A stretch of 64,000 bases of DNA from Lysobacter silvisoli (GCF_003382365.1 NZ_QTSU01000003.1:124001-188000), one strand, 5' to 3'. Shown: positions 1-8,637, counted from the first letter of the stretch. Notes: generated by a model not told the origin, from the sequence alone. Numbers and translations are program-made.

Positions 1-201
1 ATCGAGCGCGAACAACGCGTGCGGGATCTTGAAGGTGGACGCAGGCGAGTAGCGCTGTTCGCAGGCCGGATCGGGATCGCGCGATCGCTGGCCTACCCCC
101 ACCTCATACAGCAGAAAGCACGACTGCTGCGCCGGCGCAACGGCCGCGCGCGCATACGCCGGCGCCAGCAACACGCACGACACCAGCAACGCCCGCAACA
201 T
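1..201 (-). CDS. class D (OXA-type) beta-lactamase, N-terminal part
   Basis: The first 67 codons are inside the window and the rest lies to the left. A hydrophobic N-terminus ending near AYARAA looks like a signal peptide, so the enzyme should be periplasmic. About 15 residues before the edge is the motif SPASTFKIP; in class D serine beta-lactamases the Ser and Lys of STFK are the acylated nucleophile and the carbamylated general base. The adjacent PHALFALD also fits the family. The later SxV and KTG motifs cannot be seen, so activity is unverified. An in-frame GTG at 210 is an alternative start, with a slightly better upstream purine tract. The EF-hand gene ends only 28 nt upstream on the same strand, so the two may be co-transcribed. 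BlaR-type sensors share this fold, but the leader favours a secreted enzyme. Confidence 0.8.
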   Translation of the reverse strand, partial: MLRALLVSCVLLAPAYARAAVAPAQQSCFLLYEVGVGQRSRDPDPACEQRYSPASTFKIPHALFALD

Positions 202-229
202 TCCGATCACGCGCCTGTCCCCGTTGCGG

Positions 230-565
230 CTACTGCGGCGGCGCGGCCAGCTCGCGCGCATCCAGGCTGCCATCGTGGTTGCGATCCTGCTTGCGGAAAC
301 GGTCGGCCAGCTGCGCGCGGTGCTGCTCGCGCGTCAATGCGACCTGGCCGCGGCGCGGCCCGCCCGGCATTTCGTCCGGCGACAGCGTGCCGTCGCGGTT
401 CTTGTCCATGGCGTCGAAGCCGTAGCTCAGCCAGTCCTGATATTCGACCAGGGACACGCGGCCGTCGCCGTCGCTGTCCATGCGCGAGAGGTAGTCGCCG
501 GTGGACTGCACCTGCGCCGGTAACGGCGCGGCCAGCAGCAGTAGGAACAGGGGCGTAAGGCGCAT
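230..565 (-). CDS. secreted EF-hand calcium-binding protein
   Basis: This 111-residue protein has a hydrophobic leader (about residues 1-18) and three canonical EF-hand loops: DSDGDGRVSLVE near 30-41, DKNRDGTLSPDE near 54-65 and DRNHDGSLDARE near 94-105. Each loop has acidic or polar residues at the calcium positions and Glu at position 12. The segment between loops 2 and 3 may hold a degenerate hand. The family binds Ca2+ in the envelope or outside the cell; no enzyme domain is present, so the target is unknown. It lies 28 nt upstream of the beta-lactamase gene on the same strand. The start is the ATG preceding the leader. Confidence 0.85.
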   Translation of the reverse strand: MRLTPLFLLLLAAPLPAQVQSTGDYLSRMDSDGDGRVSLVEYQDWLSYGFDAMDKNRDGTLSPDEMPGGPRRGQVALTREQHRAQLADRFRKQDRNHDGSLDARELAAPPQ

Positions 566-675
566 GCGTGCACGGCGGCGGGACTTGTCGCGCAGCCTGA
601 CGCGCCAAGGCCGCGCAGGCAAGCGGGCCGCGGCGCGCGCTACGCGGCGGTTCAGCGCGCGGCGCCCGAATAGGT

Positions 676-704
676 GCGCGGCCGGCTTAGGGGGCCGGCC
701 GCGC
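676..704 (-). terminator. GC-rich hairpin, possible terminator
   Basis: A perfect 10-bp inverted repeat (676-685 with 695-704) and a 9-nt loop lie 38 nt after the stop of the Cys-rich peptide gene. There is no clear T tract on the minus strand, so terminator function is a guess; it may instead stabilise the mRNA end. Confidence 0.35.
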
Positions 705-741
705 GAGGGCGACAACAGGGGAATCGCCCTGGGGGGAGCGG

Positions 742-912
742 TTACGGCAGCTGGCAGCAACCCACGCGCTGCCCGCCGTACTTGCAGCCTGGCTTGATCG
801 GGCAGCCCGTGTCCGGATGCGTGCCGAAGGCCTGCGCGGCGCCGAATCCCAGGGTGCCGACGATCGCGATCGCGAATGCGACCGCCTTCAGACGCTTGCC
901 GATGTGCTTCAT
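742..912 (-). CDS. small secreted Cys-rich peptide
   Basis: This 56-residue product has a basic start (MKHIGKRLK), a hydrophobic core and a probable cleavage site after GAAQA. The predicted mature part is about 28 residues with four cysteines, including a CC pair near the end. I do not recognise a family. Its ATG overlaps the TGA of the thioredoxin-like gene by 4 nt (ATGA at 909-912), so the two are translationally coupled. A thiol oxidoreductase encoded next to a small disulfide-capable peptide suggests substrate and catalyst, but that is inference. Gly/Pro/Cys richness is compatible with a bacteriocin-like peptide or a redox peptide. Confidence 0.7.
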   Translation of the reverse strand: MKHIGKRLKAVAFAIAIVGTLGFGAAQAFGTHPDTGCPIKPGCKYGGQRVGCCQLP

Positions 913-1514
913 CGTTCTCTCCATTGCGATGATCCAACCGCTACATGCTGTGGCATGGCATGCCGTTCCGTGGCGCGCAACGCGGTCAGGATGGTGGGCA
1001 CCTGCTCCTTGGTATCGATCAGCCCGGCGTGCGAGTAGACGACCCGGCCGTCGCGATCGACGACCACCAGCAGCGGCACGCGCCTCAAATGGAACAAGGC
1101 GCGGATCCGCGGCGTCGACAACGCCACCGGAAACGCGAATCCGCGCGCGCGCAGGTAGCCGTCCAAGCCGGCCTGCTCCTGCCGCGCCACCCCCACCAGT
1201 TGCGCGCCGCCGGCCGCGCGCTGCAGCGCGCCGCTGAGCTCCAGGATGGCGGGCACCGAGGCCTCGCACACCGGGCAGGTGGGGTCGAAGAAATACAGCA
1301 CCTGGCGCTCGCCGCCGGTGCGGCCCAGGGTCAGTCGGCCGCCGCCCAACACCTCGGCCTGCGCGCTGGGCAGCCAACCGCCCACCGGCGGACGCACGGT
1401 GTCCTCGATCAGCGCGGCATAGTCGTATCGCAGTTGCCGGTTCTGTACGCCGAGCACGGCGATCAGGGCGCAGGCCAGCGCCAACGCGGCATAGGCAACG
1501 CTCTCCCTGCGCAT
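909..1514 (-). CDS. thioredoxin-like (TlpA/peroxiredoxin-fold) membrane-anchored protein
   Basis: The 201-residue protein has an N-terminal hydrophobic helix (about residues 6-23), probably an uncleaved anchor, and a periplasmic thioredoxin-fold domain. The active-site motif is CPVC at residues 80-83 in the context YFFDPTCPVCEASVP. Further on, the segment around RVPLLVVVDRDGRVVY matches the cis-Pro region and following strand of TlpA-like proteins. Such proteins reduce or shuffle specific periplasmic disulfides. An almost perfect Shine-Dalgarno (AAGGAGG) precedes the ATG. The stop overlaps the start of the small Cys-rich peptide, the natural candidate substrate. No adjacent DsbD or cytochrome maturation gene is visible. 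Confidence 0.85.
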   Translation of the reverse strand: MRRESVAYAALALACALIAVLGVQNRQLRYDYAALIEDTVRPPVGGWLPSAQAEVLGGGRLTLGRTGGERQVLYFFDPTCPVCEASVPAILELSGALQRAAGGAQLVGVARQEQAGLDGYLRARGFAFPVALSTPRIRALFHLRRVPLLVVVDRDGRVVYSHAGLIDTKEQVPTILTALRATERHAMPQHVAVGSSQWRER

Positions 1515-1639
1515 CCGGGCAACCTCCTTGTGACCCGCAATCCCGACCGGCTATCGCGCGGCGGGCGTCCATACGGCGAACCTAACACCGCCATGGCGCG
1601 ACGGCGTCAAGGCCGATGCCAAGCCGCGACGGCGGACAC

Positions 1640-1670
1640 AAAAAAGCCCGCGTATCGCTACGCGGGCTTT
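1640..1670 (-). terminator. rho-independent terminator of the desaturase gene
   Basis: A 12-bp perfect stem (1643-1654 with 1659-1670) and a 4-nt loop are followed on the minus strand by six T residues. It lies 36 nt after the desaturase stop. Both arms end in an A/T run, so it could also act weakly on the other strand. Confidence 0.9.
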
Positions 1671-1705
1671 CGATGCGCGCACCTTTGGGGTGCGCGCGAC
1701 AGAGC

Positions 1706-2911
1706 TCAGGCGCGCGCGGGCGCCAGCGCGTAGCCCTTCAGGCGTGCGGAGAAGGCCTGCAGCGCGTGGATGCCGCTGGCCTCGGCCTCGGCGCACCAGG
1801 CATGCAGGCGCTGCAAGGTGGCCTGGGCGTCGTGCGAACGGTCGTCCAGCACCTGCGCCAGGCGCTGGCGGAAGTCGGCCAGCGTGGCCATGCGCGGGCG
1901 CTCGGCCACCCAGCTGTGCAGGCGCTCGCGCGCGTCGCCGTCCAGCCAGCGGCCGCCGTCGGCCAGGCCCTTGCGCAGCTTGCGCGGCAGCGCGCGCATG
2001 CGGTCGCCCGCGCTGGACGCTTCTTCGCGCAGCGCCGGCAGGGTGACGTTGCGGTAGTAATCGGTCATGGCCTGGAAGCGGATCGCCAGCAGCGCTTTCA
2101 GCGTCTCGGCATCGGGAATGGCGATGTTCGGGCGCACGTCCAGCGCCGGCGCCACGCGCAGCACCTTGGCCAGGCGCAGCTTCTCCAGCACGCGGATCGC
2201 GGCCCAGCCGATGTCGAACTCCCACTTGCGCAGGGCGAACTTGGCCGAGCTCGGGAACGCGTGGTGGTTGTTGTGCAGTTCTTCGCCGCCGATCCAGAAA
2301 CCCCACGGGGTCAGGTTGGTGGCGGTGTCGGTGGTTTCGAAATTGCGGTAGCCCCACCAGTGGCCCAGGCCGTTGACCACGCCGGCGGCCCAGAACGGAA
2401 TCCACAGCATCTGCAGCGCCCACACCGCCACGCCGGCGAAGCCGAACAGGGCGAAGCTGATGAACAGCAGCAAGGTCGGGCCCATGGTCGCGTGCGGCGT
2501 GTAGAGCTTGCGTTCGATCCAGTCGTCCGGGCAGCCCTTGCCGTACTTCTCGATGTCCTCGCGCTGGGTGCGCGCTTCGCGGTACAGCTCCACGCCGCGC
2601 CACATCACCGTGTCGATGCCCTTGAACTGCGGGCTGTGCGGATCTTCCTCGGTCTCGCACTTGGCGTGGTGCTTGCGATGGATCGCCGCCCACTCCTTGG
2701 TGATCATCGAGGTGCTGAGCCAGGTCCAGAACCGGAAGACATGCGCCAGCGCCGGGTGGAAGTCCACCGAACGGTGCGCCATCGAACGGTGCAGGTACAA
2801 GGTGACCGACATGATCGTCAGCTGGGTGACCACCAGGAAGTAGATCACCATGGTGCCGAAGCTGGCCTGCAGCAAACCGCCGGCGATGAAGTCGAGCAAT
2901 GAAGCGGGCAT
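1706..2911 (-). CDS. acyl-CoA/acyl-lipid fatty acid desaturase
   Basis: This 401-residue membrane di-iron desaturase shows the three histidine boxes of the family: HRSMAH near residue 41, HRKHH about 40 residues later, and HNNHH in the segment GGEELHNNHHAFP. Hydrophobic stretches flank the boxes as in delta-9 type enzymes that introduce a double bond into saturated acyl chains and tune membrane fluidity. After the third box is a roughly 150-residue helical C-terminal extension rich in Arg, Ala and Leu, common in Xanthomonadaceae homologues and of unknown role. The ATG at 2911 is chosen because the conserved membrane region begins directly after it. The gene is divergent from mutM and ends in a clear terminator. 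Confidence 0.92.
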   Translation of the reverse strand: MPASLLDFIAGGLLQASFGTMVIYFLVVTQLTIMSVTLYLHRSMAHRSVDFHPALAHVFRFWTWLSTSMITKEWAAIHRKHHAKCETEEDPHSPQFKGIDTVMWRGVELYREARTQREDIEKYGKGCPDDWIERKLYTPHATMGPTLLLFISFALFGFAGVAVWALQMLWIPFWAAGVVNGLGHWWGYRNFETTDTATNLTPWGFWIGGEELHNNHHAFPSSAKFALRKWEFDIGWAAIRVLEKLRLAKVLRVAPALDVRPNIAIPDAETLKALLAIRFQAMTDYYRNVTLPALREEASSAGDRMRALPRKLRKGLADGGRWLDGDARERLHSWVAERPRMATLADFRQRLAQVLDDRSHDAQATLQRLHAWCAEAEASGIHALQAFSARLKGYALAPARA

Positions 2912-3177
2912 GGAACGGAACTCCGAACGCGCGGGGCGTAGGTAGCGGGCGACCGGCCGGGGCCGGGAGGGGGACGGATCGGGCGCAGTCCCGCGCGGGA
3001 TGATGACACCCTGGCCGCACCGTTCGCGCCGGTATGGCCGGGTTCTGTGATGGGGATCGTTCCGTCGCCGCGCAAGGCGGGACGCGGCGCGCGGCTGAAC
3101 GGCGCCGTCGTTAAGCGTTGTGACGAACGCGGCCGCCCCCACCATGGCGGCAGGCCACCCTAAGGTACCCTGCGCGC

Positions 3178-3990
3178 ATGCCCGAGCTGCCCGAAGTCGA
3201 AACCACCCGCCGCGGCCTGGCCCCGCACCTGGAAGGGCGCAGCGTGGTCGCCGCGATCCTGCGCCGCCCCGATCTGCGCTGGCCCATCCCCGACGCCATC
3301 GCCAGCGAGCTGCCCGGCCAGCGCATCGACGGCGTGCGCCGCCGCGCCAAATACCTGCTGCTGGACACCACCGCCGGCAGCGCCGTGCTGCACCTGGGCA
3401 TGTCCGGCAGCCTGCGCGTGCTGCCGGCCGACACGCCGGTGCGCGACCACGACCACGTCGACCTGCTGCTGGATTCGGACCGGGTGCTGCGCTTCAACGA
3501 CCCGCGCCGCTTCGGCTGCCTGCTGTGGCAGCCGCCCGGCCAGACCCACGAACTGCTGCGCGACCTGGGCCCGGAGCCGCTGTCCGACGACTTCGACGGC
3601 GACTATCTGTTCAATCTAAGCCGCGGCCGCAAGGCGCCGGTCAAGACCTTCCTGATGGACCAGAAAGTGGTGGTGGGCGTGGGCAACATCTACGCCGCCG
3701 AGGCCCTGTTCGCCGCCGGCGTGTCGCCGCTGCGCGCGTCCGGCAAGGTCTCGCGCGAGCGCTACGCCGAGCTGGCCGGCGCGATCAAGGCGATCCTGGG
3801 CTATGCGATCCAGCGCGGCGGCACCACCCTGCGCGACTTCATCAGCCCCGACGGCGCGCCGGGCTATTTCGAGCAGGAACTGTCGGCCTACGGCCGTGGT
3901 GGCGAGCCCTGCCCGCGCTGCGGCCGGCCGTTGAAGCAGGCCGCCATCGGCCAGCGCACCACGGTCTGGTGCGGGCACTGCCAGCGCTGA
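3178..3990 (+). CDS. mutM: formamidopyrimidine-DNA glycosylase
   Basis: The product starts MPELPEVET, the hallmark of Fpg: Pro-2 is the Schiff-base nucleophile after Met removal and Glu-3 the catalytic acid. It excises 8-oxoguanine and ring-opened purines and nicks the abasic site. Conserved features include the KYLLLDT beta-hairpin lysine and the [12 protein letters not shown] helix-two-turn-helix. A C-terminal zinc finger has four cysteines (CPRCGRP and WCGHCQR) and ends in the usual Gln-Arg. The 270-residue length is typical. It is monocistronic as far as can be seen, divergent from the desaturase gene. Confidence 0.98.
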   Translation: MPELPEVETTRRGLAPHLEGRSVVAAILRRPDLRWPIPDAIASELPGQRIDGVRRRAKYLLLDTTAGSAVLHLGMSGSLRVLPADTPVRDHDHVDLLLDSDRVLRFNDPRRFGCLLWQPPGQTHELLRDLGPEPLSDDFDGDYLFNLSRGRKAPVKTFLMDQKVVVGVGNIYAAEALFAAGVSPLRASGKVSRERYAELAGAIKAILGYAIQRGGTTLRDFISPDGAPGYFEQELSAYGRGGEPCPRCGRPLKQAAIGQRTTVWCGHCQR

Positions 3991-4106
3991 AGATCGCGCC
4001 GGCGTAACCGTTTGCACGAGTTCGCATCAGCAATTTTGATGCCAACGCATGGATGCGCCAGGCCAAGATGAACACGTTATAGTCGGGCCTTAGCTCGGGG
4101 ATCACG

Positions 4107-4670
4107 ATGGCCGAAAGCGCTGACATCACGCTGTTGTTGGACGCCGCCCGCGAGGGCGACCGCGGCGCGCTGGACCGCGTGCTGGCCACCCTGTACCAGG
4201 AGCTGCACACCATGGCCCGGCGCCAGCTGGCCGGCCAGCACGGCCAGACCCTGGACGCCACCGCCCTGGTCCACGAGGCCTACCTGAAGCTGGTCGGACG
4301 GCGCGAGGCGCAGTTCGACGACCGCGCCCACTTCTTCGCCTACGCCGCCTCGGCCATGCGCTCGGTGGTGGTGGACTACGCCCGCCAGCGCCTGGCGCAG
4401 AAGCGCGGCGGCGACCTGCACCGGGTCACCGAACTGCCCGACGACGTCGAAGGCGGCCTGCGCCTGGACGAGGAAACCCTGGGCCTGGACACCGCCCTGA
4501 CCAAGCTGGCCGCGGTCGACCAGCGCCTGGCCCAGGTGGTGGAGCTGCGCTACTTCGCCGGCCTGTCGGAACTGGAGATCGCCGCCCTGCTGCAGCGCTC
4601 CGAACGCAGCATCCGCCGCGACTGGCAGAAAGCCCGCCTGTTCCTGCTGGCATCGCTCAAAGACGACTGA
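4107..4670 (+). CDS. ECF-type RNA polymerase sigma factor (ECF43/EcfK-like)
   Basis: The 187-residue protein has a region-2-like N-terminal half (ALVHEAYLKL and FFAYAASAMRSVVVDYAR) and a region-4 helix-turn-helix near the end (YFAGLSELEIAALLQRSERSIRRDWQKARLFL). Length and sequence match the ECF group that works with Ser/Thr kinases rather than anti-sigma factors. The kinase gene starts 12 nt downstream, almost certainly in the same transcript. In Xanthomonas citri the homologous pair EcfK/PknS switches on type VI secretion after contact with amoebae. Whether this pair controls a T6SS here is inferred by homology only. An inverted repeat GCATCA-N7-TGATGC lies upstream at 4024-4042. Confidence 0.92.
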   Translation: MAESADITLLLDAAREGDRGALDRVLATLYQELHTMARRQLAGQHGQTLDATALVHEAYLKLVGRREAQFDDRAHFFAYAASAMRSVVVDYARQRLAQKRGGDLHRVTELPDDVEGGLRLDEETLGLDTALTKLAAVDQRLAQVVELRYFAGLSELEIAALLQRSERSIRRDWQKARLFLLASLKDD

Positions 4671-4682
4671 GCCGCCGCCCCC

Positions 4683-7508
4683 ATGGACGCCGAGCGTTGG
4701 CAACGGCTGTCCCCTCTGCTCGATGCGCTGTTCGAGCTGGACCCGCCCGCGCGGGCGCTGCGCCTGCGCGAACTGCGCGACGAAGACCCGGCCCTGGCCG
4801 AAGAACTGCAGACCCTGATCGCGCTGGAGGAAGGCCATGAGGACTTCCTGGCCGAACCGCTGGTGGCCGCCTTGTCCGGCGCGCGTCCGGGCAGCAACGT
4901 CGGTCCTTACCGCCTGGAAAGCCTGCTCGGCGAAGGCGGCATGGGCCAGGTCTGGCTGGCTTCGCGCGCCGACGGCCTGTACCAGCGCCGCGTCGCGCTG
5001 AAACTGCTGCGCCCCGGCCTGGCCGACACCAACCTGCGCATCCGCTTCACCCGCGAACGCCAGATTCTGGCGCGCCTGGCCCACCCGCACATCGCCCGCC
5101 TGCTCGACGCCGGCATCAGCACCGACGGCCTGCCCTACCTGGCGCTGGAGTACGTCGAAGGCGAGCCGATCACCGACTACTGCCGCAACCACGCCACCGC
5201 GCTGGACAAGCGCCTCCGCATGTTCCAGCAGATCTGCGACGCGGTCAGCCACGCCCACGCCAACCTCATCGTCCACCGCGACCTCAAGCCGTCCAACATC
5301 CTGGTCACGCCCGGCGGCGACGTGCGCCTGCTCGACTTCGGCATCGCCAAACTGCTCGACACCGACGTGCCGATCCCCGAGCAGACCCGCACCGGCGTGC
5401 GCGCCTTCACCCTGCACTACGCCGCGCCCGAACAGGTGCGCGGCGAGCCGGTCACCACCATGACCGACGTGTACTCGCTGGGCGTGGTGCTGTACGAACT
5501 GCTCACCGAGACCAAGCCCTACCGGCTCAAGCGCCAGACCGACGCCGAATGGGAAGAGGCCATCCTCGCCGCCGATCCGCTGCGGCCCTCGCAGGCGGTG
5601 CTGCGCAACGCCGAGACCACCGGCGGCGAAGGCGGCGATGCCGATGCCGCCGCGCTGCGCCGGCACGCGCGCCAGCTCACCGGCGATCTCGACAACATCG
5701 TGCTCAAGACGCTGTCCAAGCGCCCCGAGCAACGCTACCCCTCGGTGGAAGCCCTCGCGCTGGACCTGCAGCGCTTCGAAGCCGGCCGCCCGGTGCAGGC
5801 GCGCGCGCAGAGCCTGAGTTACCGCTTCAACAAATACGTGCAGCGCCATCGCTGGGCCCTGGCCACGGCGACGCTGGTGACTTTGGTGCTGGGCGCGGCC
5901 CTGGCCATCGTCGCCTGGCAGGCGCGCCAGGCCGTGCAGGAAGCCAGCCGCGCCCAGGCCATGCAGGACTTCATGGTCGGCCTGTTCGAGAACGCGCGCG
6001 GCACGCCCGAAGGCGAAGCGCTGGACCTGCGCGGCCTGCTCGACGCCTCGGTCGCGCGCGGCAACCGCGAACTCGCGCGCCAGCCGCGTGCGCGCGCCGA
6101 ACTGCTGGGCGTGGTCGCGCGTTTGCGCACAGGCCTGGGCGACTACCAGGAAGCGCGTGTGCTGCTGGAACGCCAGGCCGCGATCATCGAACTCACCGAC
6201 GACATTCCCAGCAGCCTGCGCCTGGAATCGCTGACCCAGCGCGGCCAGGTGTTGCGTCTGCTCGGCGAATCGCGCGCCTGCATCGAACTCATGCAGCCCT
6301 GGCTGGACCGCGCCCGCCGCGAACAGGCGCAACTGCCCACCCAAGCCGCCGAGTTCTATTCGCAGCTGGGCCGCTGCCGCCGCGCCAACGGCGAGCGCCA
6401 GAGCGCGCGCCAGCTGTTCGAACGCTCGCTGCTGCTGCGCCGCGAAATCCTCGACGACGACGTGGGCGAAGTCGAAAACCTCATGGACATGGCCGGCCTG
6501 CAGGCCGACGTGGGCGAAAGCCGCGCCGCCCTGGCCGGCTTCGAACGCGCACGCGCGCAACTGCGCCAGAGCGGCGGCGAGAAACATCCGTTGCTGGTGG
6601 AAATCGGCTGGAACATCGCCGCGCGCCAGCGCGACCTGGGCCAGACCGACGCCTCCGAACGCGAAGCGCGCGACGCCCTGGCCATCGCCCAGGAAGTCAA
6701 CGGCGCCCAGCACCCCGCCACCCTGGCCGCGCGCCGCCAGCTCGCCGCCATCCACGTCGACCAGGGCCGCTTCGCCCTGGCCGAAGGCGAGTTCGCCGAA
6801 ATCCGCGACCTGCTCAGCTCGCGCCTGGGCGCCGACCACGCCGACCTCAGCGCCACCTACAACAGCCTGGGCGTGATCGCCTGGGAGCGCGGCGACCTGG
6901 ACGCCGCCGTCGTCTCGCTACGCCGCGCCATAGAAATCGCACGCAAGCAGGGCGACACCGGCCGCCTCTCCGGCACTCTGTTCAACCTGGCCATGGTGCT
7001 GCACGAACAGACCCGCGACCGCGAAGCCCTGGCCCTGCTGCAGGAATCGCGACACCTGCGCGACGCCCGCTACGGCGTGGACCACCCGCTGCTCGGCGAC
7101 ACCGATCGCATGGAAGGCGAAGTCCGCATCGCCCTGGGCGAACGCGAACGCGGCATGACCCTGCTCGCCGACGCCGTACGCCAAACCCGCGCCGGCTACG
7201 GCACCACCCATCCGCATACGCGCCGCGCCGAACTCAGCCAGGCCTACCAGCAAGCCCAACTCGGCGACACCGACGCCCTCAACCGCCTGGACACCCTGTC
7301 CTCGTTGCCCAACGCCGACATCGAACTGCGCAAGATCGGCTGGCTCGCCCAGGCGTACGCCGCCCGCATCCGCTGCGCCCGGACCGGCGCCGATGCCGTC
7401 GCGGCCCGCGAACGGTTGGACGTGCTGCATCGCACGCTGCATGCGCAGCGGCCGGATGGGAGTGCGATTGGGAGGGAGATTGATGGGATTAGGCGGGGGT
7501 GTGGCTAA
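4683..7508 (+). CDS. membrane Ser/Thr protein kinase with TPR sensor domain (PknS-like)
   Basis: This 941-residue protein has a kinase domain at about 75-370 with all catalytic elements: the GEGGMG loop (83-88), VALKLL lysine at 107, HRDLKPSN (Asp-200), DFG (218-220) and APE (248-250). A single transmembrane helix follows at about 391-412. The outer part (420-941) is built of tetratricopeptide repeats, suggesting that it senses a periplasmic ligand or cell-wall cue. A short helical segment precedes the kinase. The gene starts 12 nt after the ECF sigma gene, and in the known system the kinase phosphorylates the sigma factor to activate it. The start ATG lacks a strong Shine-Dalgarno, consistent with coupling to the sigma gene. 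Confidence 0.93.
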   Translation: MDAERWQRLSPLLDALFELDPPARALRLRELRDEDPALAEELQTLIALEEGHEDFLAEPLVAALSGARPGSNVGPYRLESLLGEGGMGQVWLASRADGLYQRRVALKLLRPGLADTNLRIRFTRERQILARLAHPHIARLLDAGISTDGLPYLALEYVEGEPITDYCRNHATALDKRLRMFQQICDAVSHAHANLIVHRDLKPSNILVTPGGDVRLLDFGIAKLLDTDVPIPEQTRTGVRAFTLHYAAPEQVRGEPVTTMTDVYSLGVVLYELLTETKPYRLKRQTDAEWEEAILAADPLRPSQAVLRNAETTGGEGGDADAAALRRHARQLTGDLDNIVLKTLSKRPEQRYPSVEALALDLQRFEAGRPVQARAQSLSYRFNKYVQRHRWALATATLVTLVLGAALAIVAWQARQAVQEASRAQAMQDFMVGLFENARGTPEGEALDLRGLLDASVARGNRELARQPRARAELLGVVARLRTGLGDYQEARVLLERQAAIIELTDDIPSSLRLESLTQRGQVLRLLGESRACIELMQPWLDRARREQAQLPTQAAEFYSQLGRCRRANGERQSARQLFERSLLLRREILDDDVGEVENLMDMAGLQADVGESRAALAGFERARAQLRQSGGEKHPLLVEIGWNIAARQRDLGQTDASEREARDALAIAQEVNGAQHPATLAARRQLAAIHVDQGRFALAEGEFAEIRDLLSSRLGADHADLSATYNSLGVIAWERGDLDAAVVSLRRAIEIARKQGDTGRLSGTLFNLAMVLHEQTRDREALALLQESRHLRDARYGVDHPLLGDTDRMEGEVRIALGERERGMTLLADAVRQTRAGYGTTHPHTRRAELSQAYQQAQLGDTDALNRLDTLSSLPNADIELRKIGWLAQAYAARIRCARTGADAVAARERLDVLHRTLHAQRPDGSAIGREIDGIRRGCG

Positions 7509-7535
7509 GCCGGCGTGTGCCGCGATGCCGCCCGT

Positions 7536-7862
7536 TTATGCTTCGACGACTTCTACGCGTGTTCCAAAAAAGTCGTAAAGCACCCTTTCCACATGCGTTA
7601 CCAAGGTCGCTCGTTGCGACCGCGTACCTCGGTGAACGACAACGAACAGAGCGTCGTCTTCGAGCGTTAAGCCGATATCCTCAGGCCATCCTTCGCCCAC
7701 ATCCATGCCCCACCTCAAGCCAGCGCTTCTAGACTGGCTGGGCTCCGCAAGCTCGCATATGCCTTCTTCGACCAGCGATTCAATCACCAACGCGAAGACG
7801 TCTTGCGCAAGCTTAGGATGACTCGCTCGATACTCGTGTCCCAAGCGATGCTCCTTGCGCAA
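7536..7862 (-). CDS. hypothetical protein, low GC
   Basis: A 108-residue ORF of a composition plainly poorer in GC than its neighbours, with less biased third positions. The product is a soluble mixed alpha/beta protein with a basic N-terminus and an acidic middle; I see no signal peptide, membrane segment or known motif. It sits alone between the kinase and tdk. Size and composition resemble small immunity-type or horizontally acquired proteins, but no toxin gene is next to it, so this is speculation. The opposite-strand ORF at 7499-7732 is weaker. Confidence 0.55.
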   Translation of the reverse strand: MRKEHRLGHEYRASHPKLAQDVFALVIESLVEEGICELAEPSQSRSAGLRWGMDVGEGWPEDIGLTLEDDALFVVVHRGTRSQRATLVTHVERVLYDFFGTRVEVVEA

Positions 7863-7917
7863 GACGGGCTGGCTTGCATCGATCCCGATCGACGTCGCCG
7901 ATCGCGTCGTTAGCGGC

Positions 7918-8538
7918 TTATAAAGGCAACGACGCCTGCAACGGCTCGATCGTCCCCTCCCCCCGCATCACCCGCTTGAACTCCGCGCGCGAGACCGAGA
8001 TGTAGCGGTCGTTGCCGCCGATCTCGACCTGCGGGCCGTCGTGCACGGCGCGGCCGCGTTCGTCCACGCGCACGGTCATGGTGGCCTTCTTGCCGCTGTG
8101 GCAGATGGTCTTGATCTCGGTGAGCTCGTCGGCCCAGGCCAGCAGGTACTGGCTGCCTTCGAACAGTTCGCCGCGGAAGTCGGTGCGCAGGCCGTAGCAC
8201 AGCACCGGGATGCGCAGGGCGTCGACGATTTCGCTGAGCTGCCAGACCTGGGCGCGTGTGAGGAATTGGGCTTCGTCGACCAGCACGCAGTTGAGCGCGC
8301 CGTGGGCGGCGATGTCGGCATGGATCAGTGCTTCCAGGTCCTGGTCGCGGTCGAAGGCCATGCCGTCGGCGCGCAGGCCGATGCGCGAGGCGACGGTGCC
8401 GGTGCCGGCGCGGTCGTCCAGGCGCGGGGTGAGGATGGCCACGCGCATGCCGCGCTCGCGGTAGTTATGCGCGGACTGCAGCAGGGTGGTGGTCTTACCG
8501 GCGTTCATCGCCGAGTAGTAGAAATAGAGCTTGGCCAT
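7918..8538 (-). CDS. tdk: thymidine kinase (type II)
   Basis: The 206-residue enzyme phosphorylates thymidine to dTMP in the salvage pathway. The P-loop is at the N-terminus ([12 protein letters not shown]), the Walker B/lid region reads LVDEAQFL, and the C-terminal lasso has [12 protein letters not shown], where the Tyr contacts thymine. Of the usual structural zinc cysteines only a C-H pair is clear (ICHSGKKA), as in some gammaproteobacterial homologues. Length is normal. It is monocistronic; a strong hairpin lies upstream between it and the Sel1-like gene. Confidence 0.96.
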   Translation of the reverse strand: MAKLYFYYSAMNAGKTTTLLQSAHNYRERGMRVAILTPRLDDRAGTGTVASRIGLRADGMAFDRDQDLEALIHADIAAHGALNCVLVDEAQFLTRAQVWQLSEIVDALRIPVLCYGLRTDFRGELFEGSQYLLAWADELTEIKTICHSGKKATMTVRVDERGRAVHDGPQVEIGGNDRYISVSRAEFKRVMRGEGTIEPLQASLPL

Positions 8539-8582
8539 GGGCCTAGTGTAGGCGCGGCCGGGCCCGGTGCCGAGATTGCGCG

Positions 8583-8613
8583 GCAGGCCGCGGCGTGCTG
8601 TGCCGCGGCCTGC
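8583..8613. terminator. 12-bp perfect GC hairpin between Sel1-like gene and tdk
   Basis: Arms 8583-8594 and 8602-8613 are perfect inverted repeats with a 7-nt loop, 25 nt after the minus-strand stop at 8638. No T tract follows on either strand, so it is either a weak terminator or an mRNA-stabilising structure. Confidence 0.4.
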
Positions 8614-8637
8614 GTAGGGCGGATGAATGCGCCGGGC

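Noticed and set aside
4077-6839. 920-codon minus-strand ORF opposite the sigma factor and kinase
   Set aside because: It is a GC-rich antisense shadow made of Ala/Gln/Arg/Val runs without domains, and the plus strand encodes a complete kinase.
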